Positions 1-6,198 of a stretch of DNA of 7,455 bases are shown here, one piece after another; the first letter of the stretch is position 1, and every line of letters begins with the position of its first letter. Origin of the DNA: an uncultured Porphyromonadaceae bacterium (GTDB lineage: Bacteria; Bacteroidota; Bacteroidia; Bacteroidales; Muribaculaceae); assembly GCA_947176615.1 (NCBI GenBank), contig CAMWRO010000145.1:1-7455 (forward strand), given 5' to 3'. A model generated the notes under the pieces. It searched no databases, was not told the DNA's origin, and was given only the letters and a program-made list of their open reading frames with translations. A program made the position numbers and the translations under genes.

Positions 1-87
1 GGGTCGTTTCTGGGCTATTTTCTCCGTACTCCGGTTTTATGCGGTTTTCCACTCATTGATTTTTTTCTTTAATTTTTTTTTTCGTAG
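1..87. other. T-rich stretch with no supported gene
   Basis: No gene can be supported here. The segment ends in two T tracts, seven T at 60-66 and ten T at 73-82. Frame 1 has stops at 70-72 and 85-87, and frame 3 has a stop at 57-59. Frame 2 stays open from base 2 to the TAA at 124-126, but its run of Phe codons is what a T-rich sequence would give by chance. The heptamer CGGTTTT occurs twice (near 32 and 42) without forming a hairpin. It may be an intergenic tail, the damaged middle of the gene whose end lies at 375, or an assembly artefact at a contig end. Confidence 0.4.
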
Positions 88-375
88 TTTCACGAGCGCC
101 TGTGTTATGGCGGATATGTCGCGGTAAAAACCGGGACCCGGGTAAGGGCCTACGCTAATCTGCGCAGTGCGTTTCTTGCTCCCGGAGTTTTTGATGACGG
201 CAGGAAAGGATATATTTACAACATCTATTCAGGCGGAGGTATAACTGCTTTGAGTAAAGTGGATGATGAGTGGGACGAGGCAATGTCAAAATGCCGTCCT
301 CTTTTATGCGCGGTTACGGGCAGTGACAATCCGTCGCGCAGTGAAATCGTAACTGGATTTTCGGTTCAGTCTTGA
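88..375 (+). pseudogene. 3' remnant of an unidentified protein-coding gene
   Basis: Frame 1 is open from base 88 to the TGA at 373-375 and encodes about 95 residues ending in TGFSVQS. Codon choice resembles the neighbouring genes, and the protein reads like a soluble, strand-rich domain with no membrane segment. There is no ATG or GTG in the first half; the first plausible starts are TTG at 250 and GTG at 259, which would leave a peptide of about 40 residues. A TAG lies immediately upstream at 85-87. The simplest reading is the C-terminal part of a longer protein whose frame was lost upstream. A slip inside the ten-T tract alone does not repair it, because the TAG at 85-87 would still interrupt frame 1. 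It ends 14 bases before the first SGNH gene, so it may once have been the first gene of that operon. I do not recognise the family. It could also be a chance open frame. Confidence 0.35.
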
Positions 376-389
376 TTTGCGGATAACTC

Positions 390-1823
390 ATGGAACGGAA
401 TAATAAAAATGGTGAGGGTAAAGCAGCCCTGATATTGGTTATTGCCTTGTTGGTGGTAATCGGTATCTCATTGCTTCCGATAGGCCGATGGAGCGGCGGC
501 AAAATCAAAGATTTCAACTTGCTCGGCGACATCATGAACGATTCAGTCGCGGCAGCAATCTATGACAACGAAGTAGAAGTTGAAAATACAATGGCGGTTG
601 ATCCCGAACTGGCAAAAGTTCAGGAGTCAGAGTCTCATGACACGCTTGACCGACAGGGATCCGAACCCGTCGGCTTGATGACGGAATCCGATTCCGGCTA
701 TCGAGAGGTTCCGGTTTTGCCCGCAAAACCGGCGCGGGTTGGTGATATTGTCGTAATAGAGGATTATACCATTGACAACCGTGGGTTAAGTTCTCTGAAA
801 TCGGCAATTGCGTCAAGAACCCATGCGCGAATAGCCGTTGTCGGTGACAGTTATATCGAAGGAGATATTTTTACTCAGGATCTGCGCGAAAAACTTCAGA
901 ATGCTTATGGCGGTCAAGGAGTGGGATATGTGAATATGCACAGTGATTTCCCCGGATTCAGAAAATCGATAAAACAAGGCGGAAAAGGCTGGAAGACATT
1001 CACGGCGCTAAAAAAAGCCAAGAACAGGTATATGGCTCTTTCCGAGCAATACTCAACCCCGACCGGGTCAGCATTGTCGACCTATGCAGGCACCTCCTCT
1101 TTCCCTCACGCCGGGTCATGGACCGTTTCGCGATTCCTGTTTATATCTCCTGACGACGCTGTCGTTTCTTGCCGCACCGGGAAAGGCGAATGGGTCGACC
1201 ATGAAATCAAAGGTGATTCCGTCGTGCAGTGCATCTCGATTGACGGATTGACTGAAAATTTCGAGGTGAAGACATCCGCGACCTCATTGATAGGTCTCGG
1301 AGTGTGGCTTGACGGCACTGACGGAGTGTCGGTCGATTGCATGTCATCACGAGGCTTCTCAGGCATTACATTGTCGCGAATCAGCACCCGGCTATGCCGT
1401 CAGATGTCACAGTCGGTACCCTATAATCTGATTGTTCTGGAATTTGGCATTAATGCGATGAGTCCGCAACAAAAAGATTATCATATTTATTCCAACCGCA
1501 TGGTCGACGTGATCAATCATGTGAAATCTTGTTATCCCGGTGCCGATATTCTGCTTATGGGGATTGGAGACCGTGGAGAAAAGCGTGGCGGTGCCGTCCA
1601 CTCCATGAGTGTGGCACCAGCCATGATTGCCGCCCAGCGTGATGCCGCCCGTCGCGCCCACTGTCTCTTTTGGGACACTCGCGAGGCGATGGGTGGAGAA
1701 GACGCCATCGTGGAGTGGTCTCGCCAAGGTCTGGCCAACAAAGATTACATCCATCTTACCCATAAGGGGGGCGCGCGTCTGGCCGATGAATTGTTTAACG
1801 CCATTCAACAATGTCTAAAATGA
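390..1823 (+). CDS. Membrane-anchored SGNH/GDSL hydrolase-fold protein, probable O-acyltransferase or esterase
   Basis: This 477-residue protein has a short charged N-terminus, one membrane helix at about residues 12-29, an acidic and Pro-rich linker to about residue 125, and an SGNH catalytic domain facing the periplasm. Block I is GDS with nucleophile Ser154. Block III is G353-I-N355, which supplies the oxyanion-hole Asn. Block V is D452-x-x-H455, giving the Asp-His of the triad. About 200 residues separate blocks I and III, including a strand-rich insert at about 240-330. The catalytic set is complete, so the protein should be active. Such proteins next to an MBOAT acyltransferase usually transfer acetyl to, or remove it from, envelope polysaccharides. 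The next gene overlaps its stop by 4 bases (ATGA), which indicates co-translation. The ATG at 390 precedes the membrane helix at a normal distance and has no Shine-Dalgarno sequence, as expected in Bacteroidetes. The fold is well supported; the choice between transferase and esterase, and the substrate, are inference. Confidence 0.85.
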   Translation: MERNNKNGEGKAALILVIALLVVIGISLLPIGRWSGGKIKDFNLLGDIMNDSVAAAIYDNEVEVENTMAVDPELAKVQESESHDTLDRQGSEPVGLMTESDSGYREVPVLPAKPARVGDIVVIEDYTIDNRGLSSLKSAIASRTHARIAVVGDSYIEGDIFTQDLREKLQNAYGGQGVGYVNMHSDFPGFRKSIKQGGKGWKTFTALKKAKNRYMALSEQYSTPTGSALSTYAGTSSFPHAGSWTVSRFLFISPDDAVVSCRTGKGEWVDHEIKGDSVVQCISIDGLTENFEVKTSATSLIGLGVWLDGTDGVSVDCMSSRGFSGITLSRISTRLCRQMSQSVPYNLIVLEFGINAMSPQQKDYHIYSNRMVDVINHVKSCYPGADILLMGIGDRGEKRGGAVHSMSVAPAMIAAQRDAARRAHCLFWDTREAMGGEDAIVEWSRQGLANKDYIHLTHKGGARLADELFNAIQQCLK

Positions 1824-3214
1824 AAAAAAGATTTGTTACTATATTTTCAGCATGGATTATTGCTGCATTTGTGCCATTTGTATCGGTTGCGCAACAACCG
1901 GTGACCGAAGATGATGACACCGAGGAGGAAGTATCAGGTGAATCAACTGAAGATTCTGATTCAGACGACCGGGATGTAAGGGAAAATCCGGTCATTATTC
2001 CCGAGGAGGCCGATGATATAGACATTCCCGTCCCTTCATTCATAAACCAAGGAGCCAATCACATTATTTATAATGGGGCCGACTGGTCTCGGCTCAGAAA
2101 GGCGTTTATTAACAGCAATAAAGAGCCGGTGTCAATCGTGCATATCGGCGACAGTCATGTGCAGGCCGACATAGGAACCGGCACTACGCGCGAATTACTC
2201 CAGTATGACTTTGGAAACGCCGGGCGCGGTCTTGTCGCGCCACTGAAAATGAGTGGGACAAACGAGCCGTCGGATTACGTCTTTCAAAGCAAAAATGCGT
2301 GGAACCCGGTTAAACTCATGAGTGCGTCATGGCGGCAGACAGTCGGCTTTACAGGTACTTCGATTCACCCTCTGCGCAATAATAGCGAGATAACAATCGG
2401 AACTTCTGAAAAAGATGATTACAATCCTTTTTCATCGGTTACCATATTCCATAATGGCAAGCTGACGGTTGAAAATGTGACAAACGGCGAGGGTAAAAAC
2501 ATTCATTTCAGGGCAATCCCTTCGAGAGACTACACTCAGATTGTCATGGCTTCTCCCGAAACTAAAGTCAACATCTCGTTCAGTTCTACCGGAGACTTGA
2601 CCATTTTTGGGGCATCGCTGTCAGGTGGCGTTCCCGGGGTGTTCTATCATGCGATTGGAAACAATGGCGCGGCTTATGACACATACAACCGCATCGGGAC
2701 TGTCGGTTATGGAATTTCGGCATTGAATCCCAATCTGGTCATTATCTCTCTCGGAACCAACGAGGCGTTTGGCCGGCTTGATGTTGCAGGATTTACCCGT
2801 TCAATCGACCGTCTTGTCAAAAATATAAAATCCTATAATCCCGATGCCGTCATCTTGTTGACAACTCCGATGGAATGTCAGAAAAGTGTTTATACCACTA
2901 AGAAAACCCGTGTAAAACGCAAAGCGCGTAAAGGACGGAAAGCCGGTTATAGGACAGTGACAAAAAAGGTAAAAAGCTATGCTGTGAACAGCAATATAGC
3001 ACCGTTGCGTCAGGCAATTTTAGATTACGGTAAAAACAACTCCATCGCTGTATATGACTGGTATGAGGTTGCCGGAGGCCGAGGCGCGAGTGCGACATGG
3101 ATTAGCGGAAACCTTTTCAGCGGAGACCGTGTACATCACTCCCATAAAGGATATAATCTTGAAGGACGATTGCTGTATGATGCGCTGATGGACTCGTTGC
3201 GTGATTCTGAATAA
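1820..3214 (+). CDS. Secreted SGNH/GDSL hydrolase-fold protein with acidic N-terminal and basic internal segments
   Basis: Starting at ATG 1820 gives 464 residues and an ordinary signal peptide: KKR, a hydrophobic core, and probable cleavage after Ala24 (SVA|QQ). This start overlaps the upstream stop as ATGA. An in-frame ATG at 1811 would add three residues and is also possible. The mature protein begins with an acidic segment (residues 30-52, 14 Asp/Glu of 23), followed by the SGNH domain. Block I is GDSHVQAD with nucleophile Ser112; block III is G312-T-N314; block V is D436-x-x-H439. A strand-rich insert lies between blocks I and III and ends in a GNNGA motif. Between blocks III and V is a strongly basic stretch (residues 361-385, 14 Lys/Arg of 25). 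It has the same overall plan as the upstream protein and is probably an old paralogue. It probably acts in the periplasm on an acylated glycan with the downstream MBOAT protein. The fold is certain; the reaction and substrate are inferred. Confidence 0.85.
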   Translation: MKKRFVTIFSAWIIAAFVPFVSVAQQPVTEDDDTEEEVSGESTEDSDSDDRDVRENPVIIPEEADDIDIPVPSFINQGANHIIYNGADWSRLRKAFINSNKEPVSIVHIGDSHVQADIGTGTTRELLQYDFGNAGRGLVAPLKMSGTNEPSDYVFQSKNAWNPVKLMSASWRQTVGFTGTSIHPLRNNSEITIGTSEKDDYNPFSSVTIFHNGKLTVENVTNGEGKNIHFRAIPSRDYTQIVMASPETKVNISFSSTGDLTIFGASLSGGVPGVFYHAIGNNGAAYDTYNRIGTVGYGISALNPNLVIISLGTNEAFGRLDVAGFTRSIDRLVKNIKSYNPDAVILLTTPMECQKSVYTTKKTRVKRKARKGRKAGYRTVTKKVKSYAVNSNIAPLRQAILDYGKNNSIAVYDWYEVAGGRGASATWISGNLFSGDRVHHSHKGYNLEGRLLYDALMDSLRDSE

Positions 3215-3252
3215 AAGAATTAAGATAGGTAAGTATAAGTTGAGAATCTGTA

Positions 3253-4743
3253 ATGATAGACTTTAACGACATTGAGCCTGAGAAGATACTTGGTGTGCTG
3301 AAACATGACCCGGTATCGCCGCTGCTGTTTAATACGGGCCTGTTCCTTATATTGTTTGTCGCTTTTATCTGCATTTATCGGCTGCTTCGCCGTTTCAGAA
3401 CCGTCAAGATGATATTTGTCATCTTGTTCTCCCTATATTTTTATTACAAATCATCGGCAGAATACTGTTTCATACTCCTCGGGGTATGTGTCATGGACTA
3501 TGTCCTTGGTGTGATTATGGAGAAAACCCATGCGGTGTGGGGCAGGAAACTAATCGTGCTGCTCAACGTGTGTGTCAATGTCGGGATGCTGGCTTTTTTC
3601 AAGTATTTCAACCTGATACTGGACACTGTCATGCGGTTCTCCACGTTGAAATTTGATGCACTTGACATTATTCTCCCGGCGGGGATTTCGTTCTTTACAT
3701 TCCGGTCCATCAGCTATATTGTGGATATATACCGCGGCACCATACCTGCATGTCGCAATTTTCTTGACTATACGTTTTATCTCACATTCTTTCCTCCCTT
3801 GCTTGCCGGACCTGTTGTGCGAGCCAAGGATATGCTCCCGCAAGTTCAGACTAATCCGTCAGCGACCCGGGCAATGGTAAGCGAAGGGTTGTTTCTGATT
3901 ATTGCCGGATTGATAAAGAAGGTTGTCGTTGCCGACTTTATCAGCGGCAACTTTGTCGACCGTGTGTTTGACAATCCTGCTCTGTATAGCGGGTTTGAGA
4001 ACACGGTGGCTATATTCGGTTTTATAATTCAGCTTTATTGCGATTTCTCGGGGTACAGCGACATGGCTATCGGCATAGCGTTGTTGCTCGGTTATCGCTT
4101 TGCCGACAATTTCCGCGCACCGTTCAAGGCGCAGAGCCCGACTGAATTCTGGCACAGGTGGCACATCTCCCTTTCGACATGGCTTCGCGATTATGTCTAT
4201 ATCCCTCTTGGGGGCAACCGTTGCTCGCGCGCGAGGGCCAATTTTAATCAGATGGCCACGATGGTTATCGGAGGATTGTGGCACGGGGCGTCATGGATGT
4301 ATGTTATATGGGGGTTCATTCAGGGATTGTTGCTCGTGTGTCACAAAACTTGGCGCCGCATTTTCCCTGCGTCTTCTGACAAGGCTACTCCTAAATGGCG
4401 CGTCGCACTGAACATATTCTTCACCTTTAACCTGATGGCGTTGACATTTATGTTTTTCCGCTGTCGGTCACTTGAAGATGCCGGGGCCATGATATCTCAG
4501 ATTGTCAATGATTTTCACTTGTCGGTGGCTCCGCAGTTTGTCGAAGGGTATCTGTTGATTGTGCTTGCCATGTTGCTTGGCCTGTTCATGCACATGTCTC
4601 CCCGCCGGTGGTGCGACAAGTTGCGTGACGGTTTCGATGCCGCCCCGCTTGTGGTGCAGGCCGTGATTTTTGCCCTTGTAATCGTAATGATTATTCAGGT
4701 GCGGCAGAGTGACATCGTGCCGTTTATATATCTTCAGTACTGA
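3253..4743 (+). CDS. MBOAT-family O-acyltransferase (AlgI/DltB-like)
   Basis: This 496-residue polytopic inner-membrane protein has roughly ten hydrophobic segments. Family landmarks appear in order: PAGISFFTFRSISY at about 142-155, FFPPLLAGPVVR at 179-190, YCDFSGYSDMAIG at about 264-276, EFWHRWHISLSTWLRDY at 298-314 with His304, and GGLWHGASW at 340-348 with the invariant catalytic-site His344. It ends in PFIYLQY, much like AlgI C-termini. Length and motif order match AlgI, which moves acetyl groups from a cytoplasmic donor across the membrane for alginate O-acetylation; DltB does the same with D-alanine. Two SGNH genes directly upstream (gap 38 bases, with no promoter match seen in it) suit the usual pairing of a membrane acyl exporter with a periplasmic transferase. 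No polysaccharide synthase or glycosyltransferase lies nearby, so the acceptor is unknown; capsule, exopolysaccharide and lipopolysaccharide are all possible. The first methionine at 3253 leads into a cytoplasmic N-terminus before the first helix. No acyl carrier or D-alanine ligase gene is present, so acetyl is the likelier group. Confidence 0.93.
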   Translation: MIDFNDIEPEKILGVLKHDPVSPLLFNTGLFLILFVAFICIYRLLRRFRTVKMIFVILFSLYFYYKSSAEYCFILLGVCVMDYVLGVIMEKTHAVWGRKLIVLLNVCVNVGMLAFFKYFNLILDTVMRFSTLKFDALDIILPAGISFFTFRSISYIVDIYRGTIPACRNFLDYTFYLTFFPPLLAGPVVRAKDMLPQVQTNPSATRAMVSEGLFLIIAGLIKKVVVADFISGNFVDRVFDNPALYSGFENTVAIFGFIIQLYCDFSGYSDMAIGIALLLGYRFADNFRAPFKAQSPTEFWHRWHISLSTWLRDYVYIPLGGNRCSRARANFNQMATMVIGGLWHGASWMYVIWGFIQGLLLVCHKTWRRIFPASSDKATPKWRVALNIFFTFNLMALTFMFFRCRSLEDAGAMISQIVNDFHLSVAPQFVEGYLLIVLAMLLGLFMHMSPRRWCDKLRDGFDAAPLVVQAVIFALVIVMIIQVRQSDIVPFIYLQY

Positions 4744-4748
4744 GATTT

Positions 4749-4780
4749 TTTGTCGGTTTAAGATATTATTCATATCTTTG
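4749..4780 (+). promoter_or_regulatory. Bacteroidetes-type promoter for the nuclease/WG-repeat gene pair
   Basis: TTTG at 4749-4752, a 20-base spacer and TATCTTTG at 4773-4780 match the sigma-ABfr consensus (-33 TTTG, -7 TAnnTTTG) at every fixed position. It starts just after the MBOAT stop codon. If the -7 box is centred where its name implies, transcription would begin at about 4784, the A of the nuclease ATG. The six T at 4746-4751 follow a weak 4-pair hairpin around the MBOAT stop codon (4733-4744), which might give some termination of the upstream operon. Confidence 0.65.
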
Positions 4781-4783
4781 TGT

Positions 4784-5557
4784 ATGACCTATAAACAACT
4801 TAATGCTCATAACCGAGACTTGCTGATTGAATTTGACGAGGAACGTCATGAATATTTTCATGGCGGTCAACGGCTGAAATCCGTCACCACTCTTGTCGAA
4901 GAATGTTTCCCGAAGTTTGACGCGGAATATTGGTCTCGTCGCAAAGCCCCGTCGATGGGGATGACACCCGAGCAATTGCGGCAAAAGTGGGAGGACGATG
5001 CCCGGCGGTCGCGTGACCTCGGGACCGAGATGCATGCTAAGATTGAAGATTATTATCTCGGTCATGATGCCGGGGACGACAGCGATGCCTATCGGTTGTT
5101 CCGCATGTTTGCCGCGGAAAATCACTTGTGCCCGTACCGCACGGAATGGCGCATTTTCCACGAAGATTACGCTATTGCGGGAACTCTCGATTTCCTTGAG
5201 CGTACTCCCGACGGGACGTTTAACATATATGACTGGAAGCGTTCCAAAAAACTGGTGGATGCACGGGGAAATATTGAAAAGGAAAACCGATGGCACTCGA
5301 CGGCTCTCCCGCCTGTCGCCCATCTGAGTGACACCTCGTTTTATCGCTATGCTTTACAGCTAAGTATGTACCGATTCATTCTTTCTCAGAAATACGGTAT
5401 CAACGTGTCCCGGATGAGACTCGGTGTGTTTCATCCGTCTTATTCGACCTACTTTGTGAAGGATGTCCCGTATTTTCGTGCTGAGGTAGAAACGATATTG
5501 AATCTTCATTTGATTAATCATAAGAACAGTTTAACAAAACACCATATTTTATGTTAA
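4784..5557 (+). CDS. RecB-like PD-(D/E)XK nuclease-family protein
   Basis: This is a 257-residue cytoplasmic protein. The RecB-type nuclease motifs appear in order: TEMHAKIEDYY with His84; Glu121 in RTEW; GTLDF with Asp136; YDWK with Asp150 and Lys152, which is the (D/E)xK motif; and QLSMY with Gln192 and Tyr196, the QxxxY motif. All expected metal-binding and catalytic residues are present, so it is probably an active Mg-dependent DNase. Before them is an N-terminal segment of the type FDEERHEYFHGG...SVTTLVEECFPKFD, which I recall from stand-alone and phage-like members of this superfamily. No helicase domain and no C-terminal cysteine cluster is present, which argues against AddB/RecB and Cas4. 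The ATG at 4784 lies 3 bases past a promoter -7 box. An upstream in-frame ATG at 4709 would fall inside the MBOAT gene and upstream of that promoter, so it is unlikely. A TTG at 4820 is the alternative if the mRNA needs a leader. The substrate and biological role are unknown. Confidence 0.8.
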   Translation: MTYKQLNAHNRDLLIEFDEERHEYFHGGQRLKSVTTLVEECFPKFDAEYWSRRKAPSMGMTPEQLRQKWEDDARRSRDLGTEMHAKIEDYYLGHDAGDDSDAYRLFRMFAAENHLCPYRTEWRIFHEDYAIAGTLDFLERTPDGTFNIYDWKRSKKLVDARGNIEKENRWHSTALPPVAHLSDTSFYRYALQLSMYRFILSQKYGINVSRMRLGVFHPSYSTYFVKDVPYFRAEVETILNLHLINHKNSLTKHHILC

Positions 5558-5979
5558 AACGATTTTTTCTCTCCGCAGTTGCGGCTGTATTTTGTTTCGG
5601 CATTATGAACGCCGATTATCCGCGACCCATGGAAAGCATGTCGGGCCTTTATGGCTACGCCAATTCCGTAGGGCAGATGGTGATTAAACCGCGTTACGAC
5701 AATGCTCTCCCGTTTCGCGAAGGATTTGCTGCTGTTGAACGCCGTGGCAAATGGGGTTTTATCGACCTTCGCGGCAAAGTGATTGCCAAACTGATTTATG
5801 ACTCGGTAAAAGATTTCAACTATGGCTTTGCCATCGTCCAGCTTAATGGGAAATGGGGTGCGATTGACACTGACGGCAACCTGATTGTCCCCTGCGAACA
5901 TGACACTTACGGTGAGCTTGAAAACTTGAAAGTCGTCCATCTTCCTGATGGCGGAGTTCAGGTTACAACCGGTAAATAA
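5551..5979 (+). CDS. Small secreted WG-repeat protein
   Basis: This 142-residue protein has a signal peptide at about residues 1-21 (KR, a hydrophobic core, cleavage probably after MNA). It then carries about three WG-repeat units: a divergent first unit (residues 33-63, with Tyr34 where Trp is usual), a canonical second unit starting GKWGFID (66-97), and a third starting GKWGAID (100-123) that is cut short. Each full unit ends in the typical pattern of IKPRYD or LIYD followed by F..GFA.V. WG repeats build beta-propeller-like or solenoid surfaces and are found in many Bacteroidetes envelope proteins; their ligands are mostly unknown. Cys15 in the signal region has no lipobox around it, so this is not a typical lipoprotein. 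Its ATG overlaps the end of the nuclease gene by 7 bases, so the two are probably translated from one message. That is odd because one product is cytoplasmic and the other exported. No function can be assigned. Confidence 0.85.
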   Translation: MLKRFFLSAVAAVFCFGIMNADYPRPMESMSGLYGYANSVGQMVIKPRYDNALPFREGFAAVERRGKWGFIDLRGKVIAKLIYDSVKDFNYGFAIVQLNGKWGAIDTDGNLIVPCEHDTYGELENLKVVHLPDGGVQVTTGK

Positions 5980-6028
5980 ATCGCGTATAGTTAAAAACCG
6001 TTAAAGTGACGGATTGCGATTAAACCTT

Positions 6029-6080
6029 AGAGCTAATTTTCCGTCTATCATATAGACAATGTAATAGAATTAGCTTTTTG
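6029..6080 (+). terminator. Nested AT-rich hairpin followed by a T tract
   Basis: AGCTAATT at 6031-6038 pairs with AATTAGCT at 6068-6075 and is followed by five T (6075-6079). Inside its loop is a second perfect inverted repeat, GTCTAT (6043-6048) with ATAGAC (6052-6057) around a 3-base loop. It lies about 50 bases after the WG-repeat gene and could end that transcript, but the outer stem is AT-rich and its loop is long. It could also be an RNA structure or a binding site. Confidence 0.4.
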
Positions 6081-6087
6081 ATTATAG

Positions 6088-6132
6088 GCCCTGCGTCGGC
6101 TCGCGAAGAGTGGCGCAGGGCAATATTTTTAT
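6088..6132 (+). terminator. Rho-independent terminator upstream of nfnA
   Basis: GCCCTGCG at 6088-6095 pairs with CGCAGGGC at 6114-6121. The stem can extend through wobble pairs and one bulged G to an inner CTC/GAG stem (6100-6102 with 6108-6110) around a GCGAA loop. The T-rich run at 6124-6132 follows. The position between the WG-repeat gene and the nfnA promoter fits a terminator that separates the two transcripts. Confidence 0.7.
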
Positions 6133-6144
6133 CACGGCAGAAAG

Positions 6145-6174
6145 TTGCGTGAACGGGAAAATTGTTTAATTTTG
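6145..6174 (+). promoter_or_regulatory. Bacteroidetes-type promoter of the nfn operon
   Basis: TTG at 6145-6147, a 19-base spacer and TAATTTTG at 6167-6174 match the sigma-ABfr consensus. Transcription should begin near 6178, giving a leader of about 20 bases before the ATG at 6199. The site decides the start of nfnA, since the in-frame TTG at 6145 is itself the -33 element and cannot be in the mRNA. Confidence 0.8.
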
Positions 6175-6198
6175 CAAAACCAATCATTACCCTACGAT

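Noticed and set aside
15..56. Tiny minus-strand frame after an A-rich stretch, beginning MSGKPHKTG
   Set aside because: It is only 13 codons long, with no promoter match or conservation evidence; the A-rich lead is just the complement of the T tracts.
372..379. Promoter-like TTGATTTG just before the first SGNH gene
   Set aside because: The second base of the -7 consensus is wrong and there is no TTTG at the right distance upstream.
4709..4783. Longer nuclease start at ATG 4709
   Set aside because: It would begin inside the MBOAT gene and upstream of the promoter at 4749-4780, and the added residues do not resemble the family N-terminus.
4784..5557. Cas4 or another CRISPR-linked nuclease
   Set aside because: There is no C-terminal cysteine cluster, no cas gene and no repeat-spacer array in the window.
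5551..5613. Lipoprotein signal in the WG-repeat protein because of Cys15
   Set aside because: Cys15 is preceded by Ala-Val-Phe, which does not fit a lipobox, and no charged or Gly/Ser-rich export tail follows it. A standard signal peptide cleaved after Ala21 fits better.
6145..6198. Longer nfnA start at TTG 6145
   Set aside because: The TTG is the -33 element of the promoter, so it would not be transcribed. ATG 6199 begins the usual NfnA N-terminus.
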